This document shows positions 1 to 12,888 of a stretch of 64,000 nt of DNA, piece by piece; positions within the stretch are counted from its first letter, which is position 1, and every line of letters starts with the position of its first letter. Position numbers and translations under genes: made by a program. The stretch comes from Microcebus murinus (Eukaryota > Chordata > Mammalia > Primates > Cheirogaleidae): the NCBI RefSeq assembly GCF_040939455.1, contig NC_134119.1, positions 18,526,501-18,590,500 of the forward strand, read 5' to 3'. Below the pieces are notes generated by a model, which saw only the letters and a program-made list of their open reading frames with translations, had not been told where the DNA came from and did no database searches.

Positions 1-48
1 AATGAGGTCACAAGGTATTTTTTTTGAGATAGAGTTGTGGATGTATTT

Positions 49-78
49 GTGTGTATGTGTGTGTGTGTGTGTGTGTGT
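49..78. repeat. (GT)n microsatellite
   Basis: About 30 bases of alternating GT with one interruption. Simple sequence in intron 6. Confidence 0.9.
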
Positions 79-1028
79 TTATTGATCAGTGTATCTGAGC
101 AAATCACATTCAAATAAAGGTGCCTTCATATGAATCAGGATGGGGTACGATAAGTCAGAATTTGGTAGCATAATATCAGAACCTCTTCACTTAGAGGCCC
201 CTCATTAGTGTAGTGTCTCCCAAACTGTCCCTAGCATCCACCTACTAGAGACTGGATCTTGGGTCCTGACATTCAGAAAAAATGTGACACGAATAGAATG
301 CCATGTTCTAGAGATCTCTCTTGGAAATCCAAGCATTAGTGACAATACACTCTTTGATATCCTTTGACATACTTAAGAAAACTTACAGTATACATAATGA
401 AGAAATGAAGGAAATACATAATGAAATAATGAAGAAATGAGGGAATAGTTCTTTTTTCAAAAATATAAAGCCTTAATGTATTAGAAATAGCCCCTTTGTA
501 GTGTGCTATCAATAATATCTGATATGATATGAGAACCATAGCTATAAAAATTATCATTTTTCTTTCTTTAATAATTAGCCTGAGACTAACTTTTTAGGTG
601 AGATGTCAGTTTAGATGTGGAATTAATCAATTTCACATGACAATATGGGACCTGCAAAAGAAGAAATGGAAGCGATGAAGATCTTCATTTTATTTCATAC
701 CACTTTTCTTTTCATCTGCAAAACAAGACTAATGATATCCCTGGACTCAGTATTGTATCTTATTCATAAAATATTCCTGAAAATGCCAGATTTTCAGGGC
801 TTTTTCAGTCTTTGTCCTACTTGATGTGTGGGCAGCATTTGACACAATTCGACACTCACTTATATTTTAAGTTTCTCCTCTTTGGTCTCTGGACACCATT
901 CTTTGGTTTTCCTTATCTCTCTTTCTACTATTTCTAATTTTTTTGTGTGGGGGAGCCATTTCTTCTTTTCACCTATTTTCTTTTTGATGTTTGTTCCTTG
1001 TCTTTTTCTCTATTTTGCCATTTACCTA
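79..1028. other. Intronic sequence, nothing recognised
   Basis: AT-rich with no open frame of note. Around 391-443 there is a locally duplicated motif (acataatgaagaaatgaagg and a close variant). Confidence 0.6.
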
Positions 1029-1195
1029 CCAGTGACCCTCAACCTTCAGTGTGAATAGGAATCGCATCTGGAAAACTAGTTCAAAGGCAGATTCCTGATC
1101 TTTCTAACCAGAGATTCTGAATCAGTTGGTGTGGGATGGGGCCCAGAAGTTTGCATGTTTGGGATCTTTGAACCCCAAAATCCATAACTCAAAGC
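1029..1195 (+). mobile_element. MER5A-like DNA transposon remnant (hAT-Charlie)
   Basis: The text from 'accctcaaccttcagtgtgaa' to 'gggcccagaagtttgcatg' matches the pattern of non-autonomous MER5 elements, including a 'gattctgaatcagttggtgtggg' core. Strongly diverged; ends uncertain. An Alu is inserted just beyond it. Confidence 0.55.
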
Positions 1196-1552
1196 CAGAT
1201 CTCTATTTTTTTTTTTTTTTTTTGAGACAGAGTCTCACTTTTGTTGCCCAGGCTAGAGTGAGTGCCGTGGCGTCAGCCTAGCTCACAGCAACCTCAAACT
1301 CCTGGGCTCAAGTGATCCTCCTGCCTCAGCCTCCCAAGTAGCTGGGACTACAGGCATGTGCCACCATGCCCGGCTAATTTTTTGTATATATATTTTTAGT
1401 TGGTCAATTAATTTCTTTCTATTTTTAGTAGAGACGGGGTCTCGCTCAGGATGGTTTCGAACTCCCAACCTCGAGCAATCTGCCCGCCTCGGCCTCCCAG
1501 AGTGCTAGGATTACAGGCGTGAGCCACCGCGCCCGGCCCAGATCTCTATTTT
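1196..1552 (-). mobile_element. Full-length strepsirrhine-type Alu with target-site duplication
   Basis: The reverse complement of a dimeric Alu runs from a T-run (about 1207-1223, the poly-A tail) to 'cgcgcccggcc' at 1538. The linker 'ttggtcaattaatttctttc' and the right arm 'cgtcagcctagctcacagcaa' are the strepsirrhine form. Flanking copies of cagatctctatttt at 1196-1209 and 1539-1552 are the target-site duplication. Confidence 0.93.
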
Positions 1553-1734
1553 GAGCTACTCAATGTTTTTCCAACCAAATCCATGAGTCCCTCAAATACC
1601 ACATTTCCAACATGGAACTCGTGGCAGATTATATTATTAGCCTCATTTTTTGCCTCCTTCCTTCCCATTCGAGTCCTTTTCTATGGGACTTTGTGGTTTG
1701 TCCCACTAAAGAAGTTGAGGACATTTCCCTGGCT

Positions 1735-2045
1735 CTTGACTTGAGTTCAGCCATGAACATGCTTGGCTAGTAGGACGCAGAGAAGAGATGGCTTTCTAGC
1801 TCCAAACCTAGGTCTGAAGAGGCCTTACAACATATTTCTACTCTTTCTCTTGTGCTTCTGCTAGTGACAGGAAAAGAACATGCCCAGGCTACCCGCTGGT
1901 CCCAGGATGACCCCAAGAGAGGATAAAAGGCACGTAGGGCCCAGTTCCCCCAGGCCACCTACAGTCCTGAGTGAGAAATAAGTGCTGACTGTTGCATGCT
2001 ACTGAGGTTTTGAGGTTGCTTATTCTTTTAATAGTTACCTGATAC
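1735..2045 (+). mobile_element. LTR-like remnant (possibly MaLR)
   Basis: The end 'gagaaataagtgctgactg...tactgaggttttgaggttg...tacctgatacaac' resembles the 3' ends of old mammalian MaLR-type LTRs. The family is not certain. There is an overlapping 63-codon frame but no sign of coding. Confidence 0.35.
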
Positions 2046-2395
2046 AACCTCAAATGGCCCTTCTTGATTTAGCCTCTGCCTATCTTTCTGACATAGTTTC
2101 TCAGCATTCCCCAACACACAGCTTCCAACTCTCCTACACGCTTTTTCCTCTTGTCTGACTAGAGATCTCCCACTCATCACACAAGTCTAAATTCAAACTC
2201 TTGTGGTCAATAATTCAGACCAGAGTTCAAGCCTTCCTCCTTGGTGTCCCTCAAGACTCATCATGCTACTCATTATTTGCCTTTCTGTCCCTCCTTCACG
2301 GAAGGCAGGGACCTAATCTTCTTCATCCTTCTAGCCCTAGTTCTAGTACACAGCATTAGTGCTAAATCAATATTTGATGATTGAATCAATTTTCT
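2046..2395 (+). mobile_element. L2 LINE 3' fragment
   Basis: Pyrimidine-rich text ending in 'ggaaggcagggacctaatctt ... cacagcattagtgctaaatcaatatttgatgattgaat' follows the typical decayed L2 3' end. Divergent. Confidence 0.45.
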
Positions 2396-2565
2396 TTTCA
2401 TGGAGAAAGAATATCATAGACCAAGAAACAGGAAAGGAAATGCCACTTTTAGATATAAATAAGAACAATTAGAGAGGATAATTGCCTCATGTCTGCAATT
2501 GTGAGATTAAATTAAAAAATCATATTTTTATCATTTACTGTGTTGTTTTTGTTTTAAAGACAGTT

Positions 2566-2931
<366 letters not shown>

Positions 2932-3964
2932 TTAACCACTAGATGGCAGCCAAGGAAACAAAAACAGCTTTCACATTTTGAAATTTTCAGGGATAATAAA
3001 CCTTCACATATATATATATATGTATATCTTGTTTTCACTTTTGCTTTGGGTTGAGTTCCCCAAATGTTAAAGCAACATTTGACTTGCTTGTGATTGGGGG
3101 AGCCAGTCTTTCTTTTCTATAATCATAGTCCTGTTAGCATCTGAATGGAATAAAGAGATGATGAACAAAAGTATTCTTGTTTAAAGAATGCTTTCCCTTC
3201 TGGGACTTGGAATTTATAAGTTTTTGCACGGAAATGACACATGATGAGTGTGGCTACAATGCCATAGGACTAAAAACAAACCAAAGTGAACTAGCAGTTA
3301 TTATAAAAATGAATATTCTAAAATTTGGAAAAATCTGTAAATCCAGAGGCTATGTATTATTTTTGCTTCAGAAAAGATCACATGCATGCTATAGGGTTAG
3401 TCCAGGATTAGTTTCCAAACGAACATCACTGGTCCTAAAGAAAAGTTTCTCTCCATTCTTTTAATACCAAGCAGGACATGAAATCAAGCCTTTAGGTGGC
3501 CGTGATGTGTTTTATGTATTTTATGCGTTTTGCAGATGGGAGCAAGAGGAATTCCAGTCTCTTCCAAGGCAGGGACCTCACCGGTGTTTGACCTGAGTGG
3601 AGAGTTCTAGGGGGAGAGGCGTTGTGTGGAGTTCACAACCCCAAGGTCCATACACTGCAATCCTTGAACAGAGGGAAAATCAATTAGCCCTTTTACCCTT
3701 GCAAAGGAAGAATTCACTGACTTCTTAGAATCCCAGAAACGAGACAGGGAAGGGGATGACTTCACTTAGCATGGATTCTGGACTCAAGTTAATCTCTGGT
3801 ACTTTCCTCTCTGGTTCTCTGGGTCTTACTCTCCAAGGTTATAGCATGTGGGTTACAAACCTGTAGGATTCAGGGGATTGTGATTTATGTTTCTATAGGC
3901 CTTATGGGAGTCTACTGTTTCAGCAAGCTGCACGCTAACATCTGCAAGGGATTTTTTAATAATG
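2932..3964. other. Intronic sequence, nothing recognised
   Basis: Contains a short (TA)n run near 3008-3026. A 95-codon frame on the plus strand (3177-3464) has no recognisable content. Confidence 0.6.
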
Positions 3965-4075
3965 ATGCTTATTAAAGCACTTACACTTGCATTATATTAA
4001 TCCCCATGACACCTCTGAGAAGTAAGGAAGAACTATTAGGTTTTTGTTTTTTTCAGATGCCAGAGGCTTTGTAAG
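3965..4075 (-). mobile_element. MIR fragment
   Basis: 'gcttattaaagcacttacacttgcattatattaatccccatgacacctctgagaagtaagg' follows the antisense MIR pattern of size cue, decimal 'cctc...gaggta' core and partial tail. Old and diverged. Confidence 0.5.
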
Positions 4076-6089
4076 GAAAAAAGAGCCTCCAAAATAAACG
4101 CCTACCCTCCCCCAACAAAACTGTTCTTATTGGTTTTGTAAAAAAATTCTGAAAATATGGAAATTAAAATAAAAGAATAAAATGATGCCATCTAGACACA
4201 CATACACAGCACTATTGTACAAAGTGGTTGTAACATCGTAACGACATACCATAGACTTATAATTACTACAATCTGAACATCTACCATGGCTTAGACATTA
4301 TTCACCATGAAGTCTGACTCACTAAGGAGGTTTCTTTTGCTTTGTGGGCGCCTGAGAGAATCAAACTGGTTTGGTGGTTATGGATATTTAAGCTGTCTAA
4401 AATGAAAGCATGGATGCCACGTTCTGGTGGCTGGTTCAAAGTAGTCCTAGTCTTTTGCAGGCATGGTAAACTAGATTACTGAATTGCTAAATACCTGGAA
4501 TAATCCAACTATATGTCAAAACCTATAATAAGGCTTAGGTGACAAATACTCTTGGTGAGTCTGAATCTGTGCCTGTCCTTAATTTCCAAGTCCTAATAAT
4601 ATCAGCAAACTTCCTGGATCTGGAAAAGCTACAGAAAACAGTCTTGTGAAAAGAAGGCACAAGGACACAAGGGAGCCAGAATCCTCCCAGAAGGTAGGCT
4701 GGGTGTAGTTCAAAGCATGTCTTCCTGGAGACAAGTAGCAGACATGTAGCTTTGCTCTCATTTTCCTGTAGAGTGACACCAGTGTTTCTTCTGCCACATC
4801 TTCCTCCTTCCTCTTCTCTTGTGCAACCATCCTTTTGCTGAAGGCCTAGATTTAATGTGAGATCTTCCCTCACCACTCATTTCTCAGGGCCCTCCCTGTC
4901 CTCTGCTTCCAGGGACTGGAGGAAGAGATGGGGCTGGACTGGCTGCCTCCACTTTTCATGTGCTTCCTTTGTCATTCAAGGCTTCACAAAACCACCTCCA
5001 GCTGCATGTAGAGGCCTCTTTTGGTTCCTTACTCCATGGGGTGCTCATCAAAAATACTCTCATGTCTGCCTATGGTAGGCACGCAGGTATTTTGTAGATG
5101 AAAAAATGCACGGATGATGAATGAATGTCGCTGTTTACTGTTTCTCATTCCTTACTCTCCATCTTTATCCTCACTCCTCTTGTTCCTTTGAATACCCAGT
5201 CTCTTCCTTCAAGATTCAGTCCAAATGAGAAATCATAAGCAGAAGGTACTTAAATAACCATGAATGATGATGAAGAAATTATTCTTACTTTTAAGATGGA
5301 GGTGGGGAGGACTGCCCCTTTCCCATTTAAGGGAAAACAAAATCATAATGGCCAACTTTGGCAAGGAAAACAATTATTTTTATGAAAGTCACACTTACGG
5401 GGTGTCTTTCCTCACAAGATCACTGAGGGCATTTTTGGTGCACTGAAAATTTGGTGCCTTTAAGTTTAATATAGCAGATTTGGCAAAAACTCGGGTTCAG
5501 TTTTTCTTGATGGCTCTGTAAATATGTGGGCAGGAGTTGCATGGCCTTTGGCAGGTCAACATGGCCTCTGGCAAGTCGAAGAAACAAGGTGATCTTGGAA
5601 GAGTACAAAACACAGCTGGGAGCAGAGGACCTTGAGGGTAAGATAGGTGCCAGGGCAGGGCCTGCTTACCCCATGGGCATGTGTGTGGGGTCATAGCAAC
5701 AACTTTTGATCTTGGAGACATGAGATCCAGGATAGGCAGAGCCTAGAACATGAGGACAGGGTGTCCTATGCACTCAAGCTCTGGGCCAGAGGCAGCATGT
5801 GGGACTCCAACCCTCAGGGAGGAGCCTGTGGAACAAGACAAAGTACTGAGATGGAATCCTTGAGTGAGTGGGGTCAGTGCAGGAACGTGAAACATCAGTC
5901 AGGGAACCGTGTGGGAGCCCAGTGGTCAGTTTCAGCAAGGTGGGTGCTGGCTGCATCCACCTAACCAAAACCATACAAATGTATGGGAGATGTAGGCTAC
6001 TAAGTATTGCACGCATCACTGTACCATCTGGGGGAAGCAGAGTGTGGAAAAGGCTAGGAAAGGAGGTAAAAGTACACCGTGCTTAAAAA
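4076..6089. other. Intronic sequence, no gene or repeat family recognised
   Basis: Several 60-113 codon frames occur on both strands but overlap each other and show no family signature. A 20-bp tandem duplication (catggcctttggcaggtcaa and a variant with two mismatches) lies at 5540-5579. Confidence 0.55.
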
Positions 6090-6335
6090 TGGGGACTCTA
6101 GAGTCAGACTCCCTAGGTTTAAATAACTTCATATGAACTCTGACTCTTACTAGCTTTATGTCTCTAAAGAAGTCACTTCACTTTATGCCTCTGTTTTTTC
6201 AACTGTAAAAAGGGAATAATAGTAGCACATGCTTCCTTGTAGAGTTGTGAGGCTAGAATGAGTTAGTGTATATAAAAGGTTCTTTATAGTAAGGGCTCAA
6301 TACTGTCAACTTGGGTTAAAAGATAGGGAGGCAAT
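6090..6335 (+). mobile_element. MIR SINE
   Basis: 'ggactctagagtcagactccctaggttt ... agaagtcacttcactttatgcctctg ... gggaataatagtagcacatg ... aagggctcaata' follows the MIR consensus over nearly its whole length. Confidence 0.8.
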
Positions 6336-6416
6336 CACTCTATTATTAAACAATCTGGTTTAGGAACCCAAGTTGGACCTTGAAATCAAAAGGATCATGG
6401 CTTACAAAGTAGTCAA

Positions 6417-6850
6417 AGCCTGTGGTCCCCAATCAGTGACATCTGCACAGCAGGAGGTGAGCAGAGGGCAATCAAGCCAAGCTTCATCTGCATTTATAGC
6501 CCCTCCCATTGCTCGCATCACTGCATAAGCTCCGCCTCCTGTTGGATGAGCAGTAGCATTAAATTTTCATAGGAGCTTGACCCCCTGCTGTAAACTGCGC
6601 ATGCACATGTGAGGGATCTAGGTTGCGCACCCCTTCTGAGAATCTAAGGCATGATGATCTGAGGTGGAACTGAGGCAGTGATGTTAGTGCTGGGGAGCAG
6701 CTGCAAATACAGATCATCATTAGCAGAGAGGTTTGACTGCACAATAAATTAAATGAGCTTGAATCATCCTCAACCACCCCCCTCCCATGGAAAAATTGTC
6801 TTCCCTGAAACTGGTCCCTGGTGCAAAAAAGGTTGGGGACTGCTGGTCTA
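6417..6850 (+). mobile_element. MER1-like DNA transposon (hAT-Charlie)
   Basis: It starts 'tgtggtccccaatcagtgacatctgcacagcaggaggtgagc' and ends 'aaactggtccctggtgcaaaaaaggttggggactgctg', with terminal inverted repeats around ggtccccaa/ttggggac. Internal 'ctgcgcatgca' and 'gaatctaaggcatgatgatctgaggtgga' also match. Family name from memory. A second, oppositely oriented copy is at 50205-50470. Confidence 0.75.
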
Positions 6851-7159
6851 AGTGATGCTCATTGGTTTGACCTTCCATTCAAATAGCCTCAGGAGCCCTT
6901 GTTCTGCAGATGAGGCAGCCCTCAAACGCTGTTTTTAGAAAACACTGGATTCTTTGTTCTTCCTCCTTTTGGCCTTTAATTGCTGCTAGGTAGAACTTTG
7001 GCTCTTCTATTCCACTTTTTTTTCTTAAACCACTGAAAATTTTTGGCCTGCCTGGACCTCTGACCTCATTGGAACTCTCCTAGCTGCAGAGACTACTTCT
7101 CTCCAAACTAGCTTAAGAAACTGTTTGTGACTCACTGGAGGGCTGAGGTTGCTTACAGA

Positions 7160-7336
7160 CTGGCTACTCCAAGTGTGGCCTTGAGTAGCAGCAGCAGCAG
7201 CAGCACCCTGGAGCTGGTCAGAATGCAGAATCTCAGGCCCCTCTCCAGACCCGCTGGGTCAGGGTCTGCATTTTAACAAGACCCCCAACTGCCTTGTGTG
7301 TACATTAAAGCTTGTGAGAACTATTATTCTGAAGTC
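7160..7336 (-). mobile_element. MER5A-like element with internal AGC expansion
   Basis: 'actccaagtgtggccttgagtagcagc ... cctggagctggtcagaatgcagaatctcaggcccc ... ctgcattttaacaagaccccc ... acattaaagcttgtgagaac' is the reverse complement of MER5A. At 7187-7205 the usual short 'cagcagcatc' part has grown to about six AGC units. Confidence 0.75.
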
Positions 7337-8344
7337 TAGATCATATGCCACTACCAGTAATGAGAGCAGATTCAGGGAAATGTTAACTTAGTCTCGATTT
7401 CCTCAGTCTGAAAGAAGATGAAGACATTTCCAGAAAGTTAAAATTTACCCAGGGTTTGAGGTCTTGGAATACTCAAGGTGTTAATACACTGAGCCCAGAG
7501 AATGTGTTTACCAAAGGGATACAAGTACCCCCCCAGGGGCTCTTGCTCATTTCCTCAAAATACACCGGAATCACAGTGGAGAACAAACTTGGTCCCTGGT
7601 AGAAGCTGACTCAGTAGCTGAGGCTCTGAGATGGCTGGAGAACCTGTTTTCTGTCACCCAGTGAGCCACAAAAGCTAACTGAGGGTTGGCTATTTCACTA
7701 AAGCTGCCTACAGTAGAAATGACAAGGAGTTCTTAATATGTAGCCAGCAAGAATGCACAGGCCAAACTGAGTTGAAATTCAGGCTACTAACAAGATAGGG
7801 CTCCATTAGCCATCACAGTGGATTGATTTTTACATATGGCGCCACACCTTTCTGGGTCCTCCATATGGCCCAGCAGTGGCTGGACTCAGCTAGCGGTTAA
7901 TAGTGTTAACAAATGCTGTGCACTCCTGCCCGTAGCCCTCAGCCCAGCTCCTTATGTCAAACACAGGCCATTCTTGGGACATATTTGGACTGAGCAGGGA
8001 GCAGCGCTGAATCAATCACAAATGGGAACTGGTGGATAAATACTGTAGCTCCCTCACCCCAGGTGGGATGACACTGAGCTATCGTCACTGGCACCAGAGT
8101 TTCCTAGTAGCATTGATGTCCTAGTAGCATCGTCCACTGTGGTAACGTCCTTGACAATGTACCCTTCATGGCCTGCTTCCCCTTCTCTGTCTCGTTCCCT
8201 GCTCACCTGGTGGTGCTTCCTGGGATCACTTCCTACGTAAGTGACTTGTACTTAAGTCCTTGTCTCGGGGCTGCTCCTGGCAGAAACAAACCAAGACAAA
8301 AGCAACAGACTTGGCTTTGGTTTTTCACCTGTGCTATTTATCAT
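7337..8344. other. Intronic sequence, nothing recognised
   Basis: Unique-looking sequence. Open frames at 7836-8039 and 8168-8362 lack any recognisable product. Confidence 0.55.
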
Positions 8345-8500
8345 CTGCATGACCTTGAGTAGATCATTTAATCACTTTGAGGATGAGTATTCTCTGTAAT
8401 AAAGTGAAGATAATGAAGAGAACTATGTATCTGGGTTGTCATTAAATTATCAAAACTAATTATGTTAAAGGTTCAACACTAGTGAATGCTGAGTAGGGGA
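8345..8500 (+). mobile_element. MIR fragment
   Basis: 'tgcatgaccttgagtagatcatttaatcactttgagg ... aaagtgaagataatgaag' retains the MIR core. Diverged. Confidence 0.55.
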
Positions 8501-9540
8501 CCTAGAAGTTATGACTCAGTTATTGTCCACATTTACTACCCAGGAAGAACTCATCTATGGTGATAAAAGATTCTGGTACCCAGTTTTGAATGTAGCATCA
8601 CTATCAATGCACTTCTGAATCTTTAACAGTTTTTTTTAGGAAGTAGTCTTTTGGTGTTATGATTTTGCTTCCTTTCAGAACTTTCCTTCTATTTAGTCTT
8701 CTTGATTACTCATTCTGACTTTGTGGAAAATAGAGAAAGAGAAACAATGGATAATAGCTTGGGGTTAGTGGTCAAGCCTGTTCACACAGAATTAAAGTTT
8801 ATTATGATGTTCTGAGTAGGTAAATATACCTTAAGTATATTTTTCCTATACAGAATCCGAAAATTCAAGGGAGAATTCTGATTAATTTATAGTTGCCCTA
8901 AATCACAAAGGATATCCACTGGTACTACATAAAAATAGTATCTCCTCTCCTCCAATAGGCAGAGGAGTATCATTAAGGTCTAAGGACAGAACATGAAGAA
9001 GAGGACAGTCCAGGAGAGAAGAACAAGTTTAGCGATAAAAGAAGTCCCATAATCCTGATGTTTAAGATCATTCCAGTGTAGGTGGCCATGCTTAAGAACC
9101 TGTATCACAAGTAATTAGCTTCTATCTGGACTGGTTGTATGTGTCATGTACATACACAAAGGCAATTTGACGTCTGCAGATCCTAAACAATCTCTATATT
9201 ATCAATCCAATCTGTGTGGATGTATATCAAGGATTTAGGCATCATTGTGTAACTAAAGCATTGTTATTATCTAGGGAATGGCAGAGCAGGGAGGAGAGCC
9301 ACCAGCAACTGATGGTGTATGTTATAACTCCATTTCATTCTTTCCTTCTCCGTCCACATTCTTACTGCCCTCACCTCTCAAGAAAGAAGTCACTCAGAGG
9401 ACCCTGGAAATAACCCTCCTCCCAAGGGGGCTGCTTTTGTGAAGTAAATACAATAGCAGGGAGAGTGTGCTCATGTTTCAAAGTTGCATTAAACAGGTAG
9501 GTGAATGGGAACAAGGGCTTTGTGTACTGGAGAATGAAAG
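8501..9540. other. Intronic sequence, nothing recognised
   Basis: No repeat family or coding signal identified in this stretch. Confidence 0.55.
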
Positions 9541-10048
9541 TGTTTTAGTTTCCTATTGCTGCTACAAGAAATTAGCATAAACTTAGTGACTTTGAAATAA
9601 CACAAACTGATTATCTTACAGTTCTAGAGGTCGGTAGTCTAAAATGGGTCTGACTGGGCTAAAATCAAGGTGTTGGCAGGACTGTATTTCTTTCTGGAAG
9701 CTCTAGGAGGAGAATACAGTTCTTTGTATTCTTACATGCTTTTTCCAGCTTCTGTGGACTTTTGGCATTCCTTAGCTCATGGCATTCTTCCATCTTCAAA
9801 GCCAGCAATGGCCATTTAAATCTTTCTCACATTGCATTACTCTTGCATTTTGCTTCTCTTTTCCACATTTAAGAAGGCTTATGATTGCACTGGGCCCATG
9901 TAGATAATCTTTTTAAGGTGAGCTATTTAGCAGCCTGAATTACATCTGCAACCTGAATTTCCTTTGCAAGATAATATGACATTCACAGATTGTGGGAATT
10001 AAGACATGGACATCATTGGGGGGAGTGGTGCTATTATTGTGCCTAACA
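9541..10048 (-). mobile_element. MaLR (MLT1-type) solo LTR
   Basis: It reads TGttttagtttcctattgctgctac ... cttacagttctagaggtcggtagtc ... caaggtgttggcaggact ... tgaattacatctgcaacc ... aagacatggacat ... gcctaaCA, the reverse complement of an MLT1-class LTR with TG/CA ends. I saw no clear target-site duplication or internal retroviral-type region. Confidence 0.75.
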
Positions 10049-10169
10049 TAGAAAACTAAAGAGCAACAGCAGCTCATATATAATAGAATCCCATGAATTA
10101 GATAGTAGACCCTGACCCTACCTGTCCTCGATTCTCCATTAGTTGGGAAGGGTAGCATTTATACAGATA

Positions 10170-10370
10170 ATTCCAAGCTTTGCATTGAGCAGATGTATGA
10201 TCTTGGACAAGTTGCTTAATACCTTTAAGCCTGAATCTCCTCATTTGTAAACTAGTTCCTATGTCATGGGATTTTCCTCAGGGCTAAATAAGTAAATAGG
10301 AGAAGGCCATTAGCTCAGCATCTGGCACAGAATGAATTCTCAGTAAGTGCTAGTTGTAGGTATAAAACAA
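10170..10370 (+). mobile_element. MIR SINE
   Basis: 'gtatgatcttggacaagttgcttaatacctttaagcctgaatctcctcatttgtaaa ... agctcagcatctggcacagaatg' follows MIR closely. Confidence 0.8.
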
Positions 10371-10534
10371 GTACAGCTAAGTCTTATTTGTTAAGATATA
10401 GATAATAACAACTATCTATTTTACAAGAGTACAAAGGGAAGTCATGAGAAACTACTGAATGTTTAAGAGCTTTGTAAAAATTGGAAGATAAAATTTAACT
10501 CTTGAATTATAATTTCAGCAAAGAATTAAGGAGT

Positions 10535-11330
10535 TGAAATCAAATTTTATTTGGAAATAATTCAAACTTAACAAGAAAATTGCAAGAATAAGAATATTGT
10601 AAAGAGTACCCACATACTTGTATCTAGATTCCTCTATTAATTCTTTGTCCCATTTGCTTTATCATCTTATCTCTATATATCTATAGCTGTGTGTGTCTAT
10701 CTATGTGTATGTGTGTGTAACAATTTTTTTCTGAATTGAGACTAAGTTGCATATATCATAAAATTTATCCTTAAATAATTCAGTGTGTCTTCCCTAAGAA
10801 TAAGGGTATTTATTCTCTTATTTGACTACAACTAGAGTCAGAAAACTTTTCCTACAAAGAGGCAAATAGTAATATTTTAGGCTTTGTGCATCACATATGG
10901 TCTTATTTGCATATTCTTCTTTGTTCTTTATATAGTCCTTTAAAAATGTAAAAAGTATTCTTAGCACACATTGTCTATCCCTGGACTAGAGTATAGTTAT
11001 CCACTTCAGTGTATTAAACACTGATATTCTACTCTTATGTAGTATTATCTAATCTACAGCCCATCTTCCAATTTTGTGAATTGGCCCAGTAATTTCCTTT
11101 ATAGCATTTTCCCATCCCTTTCAGAATCTAGTCTAGGACCAGGTATTGCACTTGACTGTCACAGCTCTTTAGTATCCTTTAATCTAAACCATCTCCTCAG
11201 CCTTTCTTTGTCTCTTATGTTATTGACATATTTGGAGAACACAATTCATTTTTTTTATAAATAGAACACTCTTATTTTGGGGTTGTCTAGTGATAATATT
11301 TCATGTTCTAACTTGATGTTGAATCTTTCT
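10535..11330. mobile_element. Old L1M fragment
   Basis: 'ttggaaataattcaaacttaacaagaaaattgcaag ... acccacatacttgtatctagattcc' and 'ggtattgcacttgactgtcacagctctttagtatcctttaatc' match old L1M text. It is split by a hAT-type insertion at 10830-10950. Orientation not assigned. Confidence 0.5.
10830..10955. mobile_element. hAT-type DNA transposon fragment (MER33-like)
   Basis: 'gtcagaaaacttttcctacaaagaggcaaatagtaatattttaggctttg' is the start of a common mammalian non-autonomous hAT family; 'aaaaatgtaaaaagtattcttag' is its later part. Family name from memory. Confidence 0.6.
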
Positions 11331-12243
11331 TAGAGTATCACATCTGGAGACAAACGATGTCCATCTTCCTCCCATTGGTGACTTTAGTTTTTATCAGCTG
11401 TCTGAGTGTTGTCTGATCTCTCCCTGGTATAGTTACTACATTTTCTCTTGGGCGTAATTTCACTGACGTTGTTATCCTGAGATTGTAGTTTGAAGACTGT
11501 GAATAGCTGCATTGTGTAGCATGTGCTGGGTCGGGAGGAGCAGGTTGAACTGCTCTGTGATCCTGTAGTACTTACTGAGTGGTTGGAACTAGTGGAAAGA
11601 CTCACTCAAGAGCTGGATTGGTTTATTTCCATAGTTTAAATAAGATTGTTTTGTAGGGTTGTGCTTAAAAATTTTTACTGTATAGTATCTGTTAAGTCAT
11701 TTGTATTTTATATCATCATTGGAACATTTTGTTTGAACATTGATGGCATCTACCTGATATGTCCATAGATAAGAGAAGCATTTTTAATAATTGTTCGTGG
11801 GATGGAGAGGCAGGCAATGATGTATTCTTCTCTTCCTATTTCATCTCCAGCTGATAAGGAAAGAACCACTTCAGGACACCTTCCTACCTGTCCCCAAGAG
11901 AAAAGTTGCTAACATGATGGGTCAGAGCCTGACATTCCTTGGCCATGTTGTAGTGGTGGGCTGGGAAATTGTGTCTCAATAAGGTCAAGTGAAATAGGGT
12001 TAGCCAAACCCTATTTGACCTAAGTGCTACAAGCTCTCAAGTTTTCTGTCTCCATGCAGACCAAGAAGGGCTTGTCCTAGAAGTCTCAGCCATCCTTCAA
12101 CTTGTCCCATTTTCACTTCTTTGCCAGTGATTGGATGGATAAAGTAGTTGGGCAAGAGGACTCAAAGTCTGCCCCATCCTGGGAAGTAGGAAGTCATGCT
12201 TGGGTGCCTGGGTTGTGCCTCAGCAATGGTGGTCATAGAAGCT
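11331..12243. other. Intronic sequence, nothing firmly recognised
   Basis: The first 300 bases may still be old L1. The rest looks unique. Confidence 0.45.
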
Positions 12244-12703
12244 GTATCAGTGTCTGTTGCCATAGAACAATTTATCCAGATACTTAGCGGCTTAAAACTA
12301 TAAGCACTTATTATCTTACAGATTCTGTAGTCAGGAATCTAGGAGACTTAGTTGAGTAATTCTGGCTCAGGAAACTCGTGAGGCTACAGTCAAGATATTG
12401 CTGGATCTACAGTCATCTGAAGGTTTGACTGAGGCCACAGGATCAGTTGAGATGAACTATTCACTCTGTTGTTCTCCACAGGCTGCCCAAAGTGTCCTCA
12501 CACATGACCCAGGGGAGAATGAGAGAGGCAGAAGCCACAATGTCTTTAAAACCTAACCTTAGACGTGAGAATTAATCACTTCTACTATATTCTTTTGATC
12601 TCACAGAGCAACCCTGATTCAATGCAGAAAGAGACAATGCAAGGGCATAAATATCCGGAGGTGGGGGTCATTAGTGGCCATCTTGAAGGATTTCTACCCT
12701 ACA
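12244..12703 (-). mobile_element. MaLR-type LTR remnant
   Basis: It runs TGtatcagtgtctgttgccatagaacaattt ... gcggcttaaaactataagcacttattatcttacag ... gtggccatcttgaaggatttctaccctaCA. The layout is that of old MLT1-related LTRs in antisense. Subfamily not assigned. Confidence 0.6.
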
Positions 12704-12771
12704 GCCATAAGCTGGAGAATAGGGGATGCTTGGTCAATGATTAATAAAGCTTGTACTTCGTCTCCCACATG

Positions 12772-12888
12772 GTTATACATGCATGTACATACGTATGTAT
12801 GCATGCATGTTTATCTATCAATCATCTATCTACCTATCTATCCATCTATCCATCCATTCATCCATCTATCATCTATCAATTATCTCTA
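12772..12888. repeat. Compound microsatellite (ATGT/GCAT then CTAT/CCAT tetranucleotides)
   Basis: Starts as catgcatgtacatacgtatg and continues as imperfect CTAT and CCAT units ending near 12888. A 71-codon frame over it is a by-product of the repeat. Confidence 0.9.

Noticed and set aside
1283..1468. Open frame reading '[20 protein letters not shown]'
   Set aside because: This is the well-known translation of an antisense Alu, not a protein. The same applies to frames at 30221-30451 and 40968-41313.
4535..5078. Overlapping open frames of 73-113 codons on both strands
   Set aside because: They overlap each other, have no recognisable motif and no splice context; expected by chance.
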